Assembly (NCBI RefSeq): GCF_000620785.1
Contig: NZ_JIAI01000004.1
Span: 372,001 to 436,000 of the forward strand
Direction of reading: 5' to 3'
DNA from: Actinospineispora acaciae DSM 45401
GTDB taxonomy: Bacteria > Actinomycetota > Actinomycetes > Mycobacteriales > Pseudonocardiaceae
DNA length: 64,000 bases
Shown: piece after piece, positions 52,715 to 60,816 of the stretch
Layout: each line of letters begins with the position of its first letter
Numbering within the stretch: position 1 is the first letter of the stretch
Position numbers and translations under genes: made by a program
The notes under the pieces: model-generated
Database searches by the model: none
The model's input: the letters and a program-made list of their open reading frames with translations, nothing else
What the model was told of the DNA's origin: nothing

Positions 52715-53875
52715 CTAGAGCCGATGCGATGCTAGTTCGGCGCCTTCGACGAGAGATTTCAGTTTCGCCCACATGATGGACGGGTGGACGCGGCGGACGA
52801 ATGGTCCCTGGGCGAAGCCGCAGTCGGTGCCGGCGATGACGTTGTCGGGGCCGACCACACGGGCCAGCCGCACCAGGCGTTGGGCGATCAGCTCGGGGTG
52901 TTCGACGACATTGGTGGCGTGGGAGACGACGCCGGGGATGAGCTTGCGGCCTTCGGGGAGGGTGACGTTTTCCCAGACCTGCCATTCGTGCTCGTGGCGG
53001 GGGTTGGCCTGCTCCAGGGCGTAGGCGCCCACCGGGACGCGGAGGATCAGGTCGACGATGTCGGCCAGGGGGACGTCGCCGACGTGTGGGGCGTTCCAGC
53101 TGCCCCAGCAGACGTGGTAGCGGGAGCGGTCGGGTGGGATGCCGTCCAGGGCGCGGACCAGGGCCTCGACGCGGAGGGTGGCCCACTCCCGGTAGTCGCT
53201 CAGGGAAGCGGGCGGGACCATGGTGTCGTACATCGAGGCCAGCCAGGCGTCGTCGACCTGGACCATCAGGCCGGCGTCGACGATGGTGCGGTACTCCTCG
53301 TTGAGGGCGGCGGCCACCGCGAAGACGTAGTCGCGTTCGGTGGCGTAGTGCTCGTCGTGGCGGACGGGGACGACGCTCGCGGGGGCGACGACCGGGAGGA
53401 AGCCGGCGGTGACGTCGACATCGGACAGCGCGGCCGTGAGGTTGGAGATGTCGCGCTGCACCGCGTCGGCGCCGATGTAGGAGACGGGACCGGTGCAGAC
53501 CCAGTTCGTGATCGAACCGGTGAAGCCCTGGGTTCGTTCGTACTCGGCGTAGAAGTCGGGGAACAGGCGCTTGTCGGTGCCGGGCATGACGACCACGCCG
53601 GGCTCGGTGCCGCCTTCGACGGGGCGGTCCTCGAAGCCGGCGAGGCGGGAACGGACGTAGCGCGACCAGCTCACCGACTTGCCGAACTCGCCGTCGCTGA
53701 CCACGTCGATGCCGATCTCGGCCTGCTGGCGGACCACGCCGGCGACGGCGTGGCGCAGCGTGGCCGCGTAGACGTCCTCGTCGTAGGGGCGGCCGGTTTC
53801 CTTGTCGCGCAGGATCGCGACCAGGTCGTCCGGGCGGATCAGGCTGCCCACGTGGGTGGTGAGGATCTTCACCAC
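52715..53875 (-). CDS. Cobalamin-independent methionine synthase-like protein, copy 1
   Basis: This 386-residue protein resembles the C-terminal catalytic domain of MetE (start KILTTHVGSLIRPDDL, VVSDGEFGKSVSWSRYVRS, VQVDDAWLASMYD). Zinc-ligand candidates are His and Cys in YHVCWGSWNAPHVGD and a Cys in AGTDCGFAQG. It lacks the N-terminal MetE half, so classical methionine synthesis is unlikely; such stand-alone domains act in alkyl or methyl transfer to thiols (for example epoxyalkane:CoM-type enzymes). It is encoded 7 bp after a paralogue on the same strand. The substrate is unknown. Confidence 0.85.
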   Translation of the reverse strand: MVKILTTHVGSLIRPDDLVAILRDKETGRPYDEDVYAATLRHAVAGVVRQQAEIGIDVVSDGEFGKSVSWSRYVRSRLAGFEDRPVEGGTEPGVVVMPGTDKRLFPDFYAEYERTQGFTGSITNWVCTGPVSYIGADAVQRDISNLTAALSDVDVTAGFLPVVAPASVVPVRHDEHYATERDYVFAVAAALNEEYRTIVDAGLMVQVDDAWLASMYDTMVPPASLSDYREWATLRVEALVRALDGIPPDRSRYHVCWGSWNAPHVGDVPLADIVDLILRVPVGAYALEQANPRHEHEWQVWENVTLPEGRKLIPGVVSHATNVVEHPELIAQRLVRLARVVGPDNVIAGTDCGFAQGPFVRRVHPSIMWAKLKSLVEGAELASHRL

Positions 53876-53882
53876 GCCCGGG

Positions 53883-55001
53883 TCAGCCCCAGATCTCGGT
53901 CGCGGTCTCCACCACCAGGCGGAGCTTGGCCCACTGCTCCTCGGCGGTCAGGGCGTTGCCGTTCACCGTGGAGGAGAAGCCGCACTGCGGGGACAGGCAG
54001 AGCTGGTCGATGTCCACGTAGCGGCTGGCCTCCTCGACGCGGCGCTTCAGGTCGTCCTTGGACTCCAACTCGCCGCGTTTGGTCGTGACCAGGCCCAGAA
54101 CCACGAACTTGCCTTTGGGTACGAACCGGAGTGGCGCGAAGTCGCCCGAGCGCTGGTCGTCCCACTCCATGAAGTAGCCGTCCACGGCGAGCTCGTTGAA
54201 CAGCGCCTCGGCCACGAAGTCGTAGCCGCCCTCGGCCACCCAGGACGAGCGGAAGTTGCCCCGGCACATGTGCGTGGTGATCGCCATGCCTTCGGGGCGG
54301 TCGCGCAGGGCGGCGTTGATCTGGCGGATGTAGCGCTCGTGCAGGTGCTCGGCGTCGTCGCCCCGGGCGGCGATCTGCTCGCGCTGCTTCGGGTCGTTCA
54401 GGTAGGCCAGGCTGGTGTCGTCGAACTGCAGGTAGCGGCAGCCGGCCTCGGCGATGCGCCGCACCTGCTCGGCGTAGGCGGCGCTGACGTCGGTCCAGAA
54501 CGCGTCGTCGTCGGCGTAGACGCCCGGGTCGATGGACGCCCGGCCGCCCCGGTAGTGGACCATGCTCGGCGACGGGATGGTCAGCTTCGGCAGCGCCGAG
54601 GTGGCCAGCGAGCGCACCGCCTGGAAGTCCGGCTCGAAGATGGTGTGCTCCAGGCGCACCGGGCCGGCGACGCGCAGCGCGGCCGGGGTGAACTGGAGGG
54701 TCCCGGACTCGTTGCGGAACTCGATGGCCATGTTGTCCTGGGCCTTCTCCACTCCGCCGAGCTGGTAGATGAAGTCCATGTGCCAGGAGGCGCGGCGGAA
54801 CTCGCCGTCCGTGACCGACCGCAGGCCGACCTCCTCCTGCTTGCGCACGACCTCGGCGATCGCGGTGTCCTCGACCCCCCGCAGCTCGTCGGCGTCGATC
54901 GCCCCGGCGGCGAACTTCTCCCGGGCCTCGAGCAGGACCGACGGCCGCAGCAGGCTGCCGACGTGATCACCGCGGAACGGCGGGGTGTCTCGCAAGGCCA
55001 T
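53883..55001 (-). CDS. Cobalamin-independent methionine synthase-like protein, copy 2
   Basis: This 372-residue stand-alone MetE C-domain starts LRDTPPFRGDHVGSLLRPSV and has SVTDGEFRRASWHMDFIYQL, LQFDDTSLAYLND, and zinc ligand candidates His and Cys in ITTHMCRGNF and a Cys in LCLSPQCGFSST. It has the DHVGSLLRP and DGEF hallmarks and the same fold as copy 1 but low overall identity by eye, so the two may act on different substrates or as a heteromer. A GntR regulator is divergent upstream. Confidence 0.87.
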   Translation of the reverse strand: MALRDTPPFRGDHVGSLLRPSVLLEAREKFAAGAIDADELRGVEDTAIAEVVRKQEEVGLRSVTDGEFRRASWHMDFIYQLGGVEKAQDNMAIEFRNESGTLQFTPAALRVAGPVRLEHTIFEPDFQAVRSLATSALPKLTIPSPSMVHYRGGRASIDPGVYADDDAFWTDVSAAYAEQVRRIAEAGCRYLQFDDTSLAYLNDPKQREQIAARGDDAEHLHERYIRQINAALRDRPEGMAITTHMCRGNFRSSWVAEGGYDFVAEALFNELAVDGYFMEWDDQRSGDFAPLRFVPKGKFVVLGLVTTKRGELESKDDLKRRVEEASRYVDIDQLCLSPQCGFSSTVNGNALTAEEQWAKLRLVVETATEIWG

Positions 55002-55044
55002 CGGCGTTGTCCTCCAACCGGGAAACGGGAACCACCTGCTAACG

Positions 55045-55058
55045 TATGCAAGAACATA
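55045..55058. promoter_or_regulatory. Possible GntR operator, TATG-N6-CATA
   Basis: A short inverted repeat in an AT-rich pocket between the divergent GntR and MetE-like genes. The following CATATATGAT looks like a -10 region for the GntR gene. Weak evidence. Confidence 0.35.
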
Positions 55059-55122
55059 TATGATCAGCGAGCCCGCGCAACACCCCGCTCGACCGGCGCT
55101 GCGGGGCCGAGCGGGGGACACT

Positions 55123-55791
55123 GTGACGGATCAGGCGGCGGCGGGCGAGTCGAAGTCCGACCGCGCGTACCAGGCGATCAAGCAGCGGATCGAGGACGGC
55201 CAGTACGGCCCCGGCTATCGGTTGGTGCTCGACCAGCTGGCCCGCGAGCTGTCGGTCAGCCCGGTGCCGGTGCGCGAGGCCGTGCGCCGGCTGGAGGCCG
55301 AGGGGTACCTGGTCTTCACCCGCAACCACGGCGCCAGGGTGGCCAGCATCGACCCCGACCAGTTCGGGCACACCATGCACGCGCTGGCGATCATGGAGGG
55401 GGCCGCGACGGCGCTGGCCGCGCCCGAGCTGACGGCCGAGCACCTGGACCGGGCGCGGCGGCTCAACCAACGGATGCGGGCCAGCATGCGGGCGTTCGAC
55501 CCGGCGTCGTTCACCCGGCTCAACCACGAGTTCCACGGGCTGCTGTGCGGGGCGTGCCCCAACCCGAGGCTGCGCGGGCTGCTCGAGCGGGAGTGGAGCC
55601 GGCTGGCGCTGATCCGCCGCTCGTCGTTCGCGTTCGTCCCTGGCCGGGCGCTCGCCTCGGTGGCCGAGCACGACCTGCTGCTCGACCTGATCTCGTCGGG
55701 CCGGCCGGCCGAGGAGATCGAGCGCGCCGCCCGCGACCACAAGCTGGGCACGCTCACCGCGTTCCAGGAGTCCCAGGCCGCGGGCGGCTGA
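55123..55791 (+). CDS. GntR-family regulator (FCD domain)
   Basis: This 222-residue regulator has a winged helix at residues ~13-75 (SDRAYQAIKQRIEDGQYGPG, LDQLARELSVSPVPVREAVR) and an FCD domain from ~90 (FTRLNHEFHGLLCGACPNPR carries the DxxxH-type metal ligands in variant form). GTG 55123 is chosen over ATG 55060, which overlaps the likely -10 region. It is divergent from the MetE-like pair and convergent with the MFS gene of the gentisate operon. Most probable targets are the MetE-like genes. Confidence 0.9.
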   Translation: MTDQAAAGESKSDRAYQAIKQRIEDGQYGPGYRLVLDQLARELSVSPVPVREAVRRLEAEGYLVFTRNHGARVASIDPDQFGHTMHALAIMEGAATALAAPELTAEHLDRARRLNQRMRASMRAFDPASFTRLNHEFHGLLCGACPNPRLRGLLEREWSRLALIRRSSFAFVPGRALASVAEHDLLLDLISSGRPAEEIERAARDHKLGTLTAFQESQAAGG

Positions 55792-55796
55792 CGCGG

Positions 55797-57161
55797 TCAT
55801 CGCGCTTCCGAGACGGCGGCCACCTCGGCGGGCGCGGCCGGCCGCACCCCGGGGCGCGCGATGAACGCGGCGCACGCCATGGCCAGCGTGCCCGCGGTGG
55901 CCGCCGCGATGAACAGCACGTCCGGGGTGCCGAACGCGCCGAGCAGCGCGCCGCCGATGTACGGGCCGAGGATGCCGCCGAACCGGCCGAACCCGAGCAT
56001 GAACCCGGTACCGGTGCCCCTGGCGTGCACCGGGTAGGTCATCGCGCAGGTGTTGTTCAGCATGAACTGGCCGCCGATGAGGAAGAACCCGGCGAACGCG
56101 ATGGCGATGATGTTCAGGATCGGGTGGTACGTGACGACCATGCTCAACGTGGTCAGTGCGCCGAGCCCGCACCAGAGCGCGAGGGCGCCGCGCCGGCCCA
56201 GCCACCGGTCGGCCAGGTACCCGCAGACGATCCCGCCCACGAACGGCACGCTGTGCAGCGCCGCGCCGAAGCCGAACCCGAGCGCGAACCCGTCGCCGCG
56301 CGCCACCATCAGGTTCGGGGTCCACGCGGTGAGCCCGTAGTTGACGAACAGCAGCAGGAACGACGAGACCCACAGCGCGATCGTGGAGACCAGGAACGGC
56401 CGGCTGAGCGGCACCCGCCAGTCGGCTCTCGCCCGCTTGCCGGCCGGCCTGATCTCGGCGAACCGGGCGTCCCGGTAGAGCGCGGCGCGGTCCGGGCGCA
56501 GGCGGGCCATCAGGCGGGCGGCCTCCTCGGTGCGCCCGTGCGCCACCAGGTACTCGGTGGACTCCGGGAACACCGCGAGGAACACCAGCCCGACCACGCC
56601 GGCGCCGGCACCGACGTAGAACAGCACCTGCCAGCCGTACTGCTGGCTGAACAGGATGCCGATCACCGAGGCCCCCACCCCGCCGATGGAGAACCCGGCG
56701 GCGGCCAGGGTGGCCAGCCCGAACCGGGTCTTGTCGGGCAGGTACTCGTTGATATACGCGGTGCCCAGCGGCATGATCACCCCGAGGCCGAGGCCGGTGA
56801 CCAGCCGGAGCAGCACGAAGCTTCCGTACGAGTCCGCGACCATTGCAGTGACCAGACTGAAGACCCCGGAGACGAGCAGCCCGCCGATCATGGTCGGACG
56901 GCGGCCGAAGCGGTCGGCGATCACCCCGTGGCTCAGCGAGCCGATCGCAACGCCGATCAGGCCGGCGGACACCAGGAACCCCTGTTGGCTGGGCGAGAGC
57001 GCCCAGGCCTTGCCCACGAAGTGGATCACGTAGGACGGCGCCAGGATGTCGTAGCCGTCGAACGCGATGGCCACGAAGACCAGCCCGATCAGCAGCCAGT
57101 GGAACCGGGTCAGCGCCGCGCCGTCCATCTCGGCGCGGACGTCGATCTCTCGGTCGGGCAT
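55797..57161 (-). CDS. MFS transporter, aromatic acid:H+ symporter type
   Basis: This 454-residue MFS protein has the AAHS hallmarks: TM1 LVFVAIAFDGYDILAPSYVI with the essential Asp-Gly-Tyr-Asp segment, motif A HGVIADRFGRRPTMIGGLL and TM4-5 TGLGLGVIMPLGTAYINEYL. Family members import benzoates, protocatechuate or gentisate. It is encoded last in the gentisate-type operon, 45 bp after the ThDP enzyme gene, so it very likely imports the aromatic acid degraded here. Confidence 0.9.
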   Translation of the reverse strand: MPDREIDVRAEMDGAALTRFHWLLIGLVFVAIAFDGYDILAPSYVIHFVGKAWALSPSQQGFLVSAGLIGVAIGSLSHGVIADRFGRRPTMIGGLLVSGVFSLVTAMVADSYGSFVLLRLVTGLGLGVIMPLGTAYINEYLPDKTRFGLATLAAAGFSIGGVGASVIGILFSQQYGWQVLFYVGAGAGVVGLVFLAVFPESTEYLVAHGRTEEAARLMARLRPDRAALYRDARFAEIRPAGKRARADWRVPLSRPFLVSTIALWVSSFLLLFVNYGLTAWTPNLMVARGDGFALGFGFGAALHSVPFVGGIVCGYLADRWLGRRGALALWCGLGALTTLSMVVTYHPILNIIAIAFAGFFLIGGQFMLNNTCAMTYPVHARGTGTGFMLGFGRFGGILGPYIGGALLGAFGTPDVLFIAAATAGTLAMACAAFIARPGVRPAAPAEVAAVSEAR

Positions 57162-57206
57162 GTCAGCCTCCTTTGGCTGGCCGCCGGCGCGGGCGTGGCC
57201 GGGCGG

Positions 57207-58853
57207 TTATCTGGGAGCGGCCCCCAGGTCGTCCGGGTCGGTGAGCACCTCGATCAGGGCCGGGCCGTCCAGCGCGCCCAGCTCCTTCACGGCGGCGGGC
57301 AGCTCGTGCGCGCGGTCCAGGCGGCGGGCCGGCAGGCCGAAACCGCGAGCCACGGCCGCGATGTCCACCCCGGAGATGTCCTTGCCCGGGTAGCTGCCGA
57401 CGCGGGCGGCGGTCCCGCCGTAGCGGCGCAGCGCGGCGGCCACCGCGGCGTACGAACGGTTGTTGATCACCACGAACAGCACCGGGATGCGGTGGCGGGC
57501 GGCCACCCACAGCGCCTGCGGCCCGAACTGGAACACGCCGTCGCCGACCACCGCCAGCACCCGGCGCTCCGGCGCGCCGAGCTGGTAGCCGAGCGCGGCG
57601 CCCATGCCCCAGCCGAGCGAGCCGGACGCCGTGGTGAACAGCGCGTCCACCGAGTTCAGCGGCAGCGCGCGGAGCAGGGCGGGCTCGGACGTGGTGGCAT
57701 CCTCGAACACGGTGGTGCGGTCGTCGACCACCTCGGCCAGCGCCGCCGCGACCTGGTGGACGGTGGCCGGTGCGGGTGGTTCGGTGTGTTCGGACGGTGT
57801 GGGCGGCTCGGTGTGTACGGACGGTACGGGCGGCCGCGCCGGGGCGCGGGCGTCGCCGAGCAGGTCCAGCAGGCCGGCGGCGACCAGCGACTCGTCCGCG
57901 ACCAGGGCGACGTCGGTGCCCTGCAGTTTGGCCAGCTCGGACGGGTCGACGTGGCTGTGGATCACCCGGCAGCACGGCGGCACCGGCGGCTCCGGCGACG
58001 GCTCGAACTCCACGAAGCACCGACAGCCCAGGAACACCAGCACGTCGGCGCCCGCGACCGCCGGGTTCTGCGCCGAGTAGCCACCGGCGTGCAGCGGATG
58101 GTCCGCCGGGAAGCCCGGCCGCTCGAACCCGCGCCGGTCCTCGTTGCACACCGGTGCGCCGAGCCGCTCGGCCAGCGCCACCAGCTCGCGCTGCGCGCCG
58201 TGCCGGCCCACCTCGGCGCCCGCGACCAGCACCGGCCGCTCCGCCGACCGCAACAGCTCGGCGGCCTCCCGCAGCCGCTCCGGGTCCGGCGCCGTCCTGG
58301 CACTCACCCGATGGCGCGCCGGGTCAGGGACGGCGACCGGGCAGACGGTCTCCATCAGGTCCTGCGCCAGCCCCAGCCACACCGGCCCGCTCGGCTCGGC
58401 GGTCGCGGCCCGCAGCGCCTGGGTGACGTCCTCGGGCAGGCCCGCGGTGGTCAGCGACTGCCACGCCCGCTTGACGAACGGACGGGCCAGCTCGCCGGTC
58501 GCGGGCAGCGCGGTGAAGCCTCCCCTGGCCTGGATGCTCGCCGCCTTGAGCCCGTTGAGCACCACCACCGGCGAGCGCGCCATCCGGGCCGCGTCCAGGT
58601 GGGCCAGCCCGTTGACCAGCCCGAGGTGCGTGTGCAGGTAGGCCACCGCCGGCTCCCCGGTGGCCCGCGCGTGCCCGTCGGCCATCGCCACCGTCACCGA
58701 CTCGTGGGTGGTCAGCACCACCTCGAAGTCCGGATGGCGCACCGTGGCGTCCAGGAACGCCGCCTCCGTGCTGCCCGGGCAGATGAACACCCGCCGCACG
58801 CCCCAGGCCAGCAGCACCTCGAGCACCGCGTCCGCGCCGGTCCGAGCGTTCAT
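57207..58853 (-). CDS. ThDP-dependent decarboxylase (benzoylformate decarboxylase/acetolactate synthase superfamily)
   Basis: This 548-residue enzyme has the three ThDP-enzyme domains. The PYR domain has Glu51 in TTHESVTVAMADGHARAT, which activates the cofactor. The central domain carries PVLVAGAEVG. The PP domain has GDGVFQFG...VVINNRSY (the GDG-x-N metal/diphosphate motif). A Pro/Glu/Thr-rich linker near residues 340-370 is unusual (repeated HTEPP). The size and the ATGA overlap with the FAH gene place it in the aromatic operon; it may decarboxylate a 2-oxo acid (for example a hydroxybenzoylformate) before ring hydroxylation. Acetolactate synthase is less likely because no small subunit is nearby. 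Confidence 0.85.
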   Translation of the reverse strand: MNARTGADAVLEVLLAWGVRRVFICPGSTEAAFLDATVRHPDFEVVLTTHESVTVAMADGHARATGEPAVAYLHTHLGLVNGLAHLDAARMARSPVVVLNGLKAASIQARGGFTALPATGELARPFVKRAWQSLTTAGLPEDVTQALRAATAEPSGPVWLGLAQDLMETVCPVAVPDPARHRVSARTAPDPERLREAAELLRSAERPVLVAGAEVGRHGAQRELVALAERLGAPVCNEDRRGFERPGFPADHPLHAGGYSAQNPAVAGADVLVFLGCRCFVEFEPSPEPPVPPCCRVIHSHVDPSELAKLQGTDVALVADESLVAAGLLDLLGDARAPARPPVPSVHTEPPTPSEHTEPPAPATVHQVAAALAEVVDDRTTVFEDATTSEPALLRALPLNSVDALFTTASGSLGWGMGAALGYQLGAPERRVLAVVGDGVFQFGPQALWVAARHRIPVLFVVINNRSYAAVAAALRRYGGTAARVGSYPGKDISGVDIAAVARGFGLPARRLDRAHELPAAVKELGALDGPALIEVLTDPDDLGAAPR

Positions 58854-59737
58854 CCGTCGACGACCCCGAGCGTCATCGAGCCGAGCCGGTCGATCCGGGC
58901 GCGCAGCACGTCGCCGGCGGTGATCGGGCCGACCCCGGGCGGGGCTCCGGTGAAGATCAGGTCTCCGGGCAGCAGGGTCATCAGCCGGGAGGCGTAGCTG
59001 ACGATCGCCGGTACGGGGGTGATCATGTCGCGGGTGTGCACGTGCTGGCGGCGTTCGCTGGTCCCGTCCGCGCCGTCGCGCACCAGCTCGATCTCCAGGC
59101 CGGCCGGGTCGCCCACCTCGTCGGCGGTGGTGACCCACGGCCCGACCGGGGCGAACGTGTCGTAGCTCTTGCGGCGCGAGCGGTCGGCGGCGGCGCGCAC
59201 GGTGATGTCCAGGCCGACGGTGTAGCCGAGCACGTGGTCCAGCGCGTCGGCGAGCGCGATGTCCCGGCCGCCGGTGCCGATCACCACCACCAGCTCGGAC
59301 TCGTGGTGGATCTCCTGGCCGGCGGCCACCACCTCGCGCGGCAGCACGATGTCCTCGCCGGGCCCGGACAGCGCGGACGGCGCCTTGAGGAACACGTCGA
59401 AGGACATCATCCAGTCCTCCACCCGGCCCAGGGTGCGCTCCTGTACCTCGTGCATCTCGGTGACGTGCTCGGCGTAGTTGCTGGCGCAGGCGATGATCTT
59501 GGACGGATTGAGCGCGGGCGCGCGCAGGTGCGCGGCGGCGAGCGGAACCGGGGTGCCGGCCTTGGCGGCGGCCTCCAGCTCGGGGCGCAGCGCTACGAAG
59601 TCCCGGCACAGCCCGCGCCACCAGCCGGCGGTGACCGGGTCGTCCTCGTGCCGCGAACCGAGCACGGCGGTGACGTCCACGACGCCGTCCTCGGTCACCA
59701 CCCCGAGCCGCGAGTCGTCGAACAGCGCGAGCCTCAT
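58850..59737 (-). CDS. Fumarylacetoacetate hydrolase family enzyme (likely fumaryl/maleylpyruvate hydrolase)
   Basis: This 295-residue FAH protein has an N-terminal DDSRLGVVTEDGVVDVTAV and the metal site residues Glu-x-Glu in GQEIHHESELVVVIGTG with Asp in GYTVGLDITVRAA. It also has the signature DTFAPVGPWVTTADEVGDPA and GDLIFTGAPPGVGP. In gentisate catabolism, FAH proteins cleave fumarylpyruvate or directly maleylpyruvate. It lies between the dioxygenase and the ThDP enzyme with ATGA overlaps on both sides. Confidence 0.9.
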   Translation of the reverse strand: MRLALFDDSRLGVVTEDGVVDVTAVLGSRHEDDPVTAGWWRGLCRDFVALRPELEAAAKAGTPVPLAAAHLRAPALNPSKIIACASNYAEHVTEMHEVQERTLGRVEDWMMSFDVFLKAPSALSGPGEDIVLPREVVAAGQEIHHESELVVVIGTGGRDIALADALDHVLGYTVGLDITVRAAADRSRRKSYDTFAPVGPWVTTADEVGDPAGLEIELVRDGADGTSERRQHVHTRDMITPVPAIVSYASRLMTLLPGDLIFTGAPPGVGPITAGDVLRARIDRLGSMTLGVVDG

Positions 59738-60816
59738 CCGCCGCTCCTCGGGGTGAACGCCGAGATCACCGGCTGCGCGGTGGGCAGTTGCTCCTCGCGG
59801 TAGAGGCCCAGCGCGCGCAGCACCGGGGCGTCGCTGAGCACGAACAGGTCCGCCTGGCACGGCGCCCGGTGCTCGACGGCCGACCAGGACGGCACCACGA
59901 ACATGTCGCCGGGTTCCCAGTCGAAGCGCCGGCCGTCGATCACGCTGTGTCCGTTGCCGCCGTGCACCACGTAGACCCGGTTCCCGGCCCGCCTGGTCGC
60001 CGGGGTGGACCGGCCGGCCAGGATCCGCTCCAGCCCGCAGGCCAGGGTGGGCAGCACGCTCGCGCCGGTGCCGGGGTTGACGTACTCGAGACAGACCGAC
60101 GGTCGGTCTGTCTTGTCGGCGTCCGCGCGCAACCGCGCGTCCGCGTCCTCCCACCGGTAGACCAGCAGCGGCGACGGCGTGGGATCCAGCGCGCCGGTCA
60201 CCTGCCCGGCGACGTGCGCGCCCGCGCCACCGAACCGGCGCTCGGACTCGTTGCGCCCGCGCACCGGCTGGTTCAGCTCCGGGTGCGGCTCGAAGAACAC
60301 CGCGTCCAGCGCCTGGACCATGGGCAGGTCGAGGCCGTCGAACCAGAGCATGTTCTCGCCGGCGGTGTTGGTGTGGTCGTGCCAGGCCATCGCCGGGGTC
60401 AGCACCAGGTCGCCGGCGCGCATCTCGCAGGCGTCGCCGTCCACCGTGGTGAACACGCCCTCGCCGGCGAGCACGAACCGGATCGCGCCGGGGCTGTGCC
60501 GGTGCGCGGGCGCGCTCTCCCTCGGCCCGAGGCACTGCACGGCGGCCCACAGCGTGCCCGCCGCGTACGGCGCGCCGCCCAGCCCGGGGTTGCGCAGGCT
60601 CAGCACCCGCCGCTCGCCGCCGCGCTCCACCGGGACCAGCCGGATCGCCCGCTCGGCCAGCGCCCGGTACACCGCCGCCCGCCACAGCCAGGGCACCGCC
60701 TTCGGCCGGGGTGTCGGGGTGAGCAGCTCGTCGGTCAGCCGCCACAGCGGTGCCAGGTCCACCGCGTCCAGGTCGCTGTAGAACTCGGCCAGCTCCGACT
60801 CCACGTCCACGCTCAT
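59734..60816 (-). CDS. Gentisate 1,2-dioxygenase-like bicupin
   Basis: This 360-residue bicupin has an N-terminal cupin iron-site motif SAPAHRHSPGAIRFVLAGEG (HxH) with a later His in WHDHTNTAGENMLWFDGLD, and a second cupin-like domain (~230-340) with VYVVHGGNGHSVID and EPGDMFVVPSW. The length and motif order match gentisate 1,2-dioxygenases, which cleave the ring between C1 and C2 to maleylpyruvate. ATGA overlaps link it to the hydroxylase upstream and the FAH gene downstream. A 25-nt palindrome with GACCGAC half-sites lies within its coding sequence (60089-60113). Confidence 0.9.
   Translation of the reverse strand: MSVDVESELAEFYSDLDAVDLAPLWRLTDELLTPTPRPKAVPWLWRAAVYRALAERAIRLVPVERGGERRVLSLRNPGLGGAPYAAGTLWAAVQCLGPRESAPAHRHSPGAIRFVLAGEGVFTTVDGDACEMRAGDLVLTPAMAWHDHTNTAGENMLWFDGLDLPMVQALDAVFFEPHPELNQPVRGRNESERRFGGAGAHVAGQVTGALDPTPSPLLVYRWEDADARLRADADKTDRPSVCLEYVNPGTGASVLPTLACGLERILAGRSTPATRRAGNRVYVVHGGNGHSVIDGRRFDWEPGDMFVVPSWSAVEHRAPCQADLFVLSDAPVLRALGLYREEQLPTAQPVISAFTPRSGG
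60089..60113. promoter_or_regulatory. 25-nt palindrome inside the gentisate dioxygenase gene
   Basis: Perfect 12-1-12 arms, AGACAGACCGAC and GTCGGTCTGTCT. It has the same GACCGAC core as the intergenic sites at 16649, 16836 and 16935. Intragenic location and perfect symmetry suggest a TetR-type operator or a chance consequence of codon use; the extra symmetry beyond the core makes chance less likely. Confidence 0.5.

Noticed and set aside
57770..57840. Short tandem repeat in DNA near 57.8 kb
   Set aside because: It encodes a repeated HTEPP linker within the ThDP enzyme and looks like a domain spacer rather than a separate element.
53802..58997. Open frame of about 1731 codons antisense to MetE-like, MFS and ThDP genes
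   Set aside because: Low-complexity composition (Arg, Gly, Gln, His) and overlap with genes showing clear catalytic motifs; a shadow frame.
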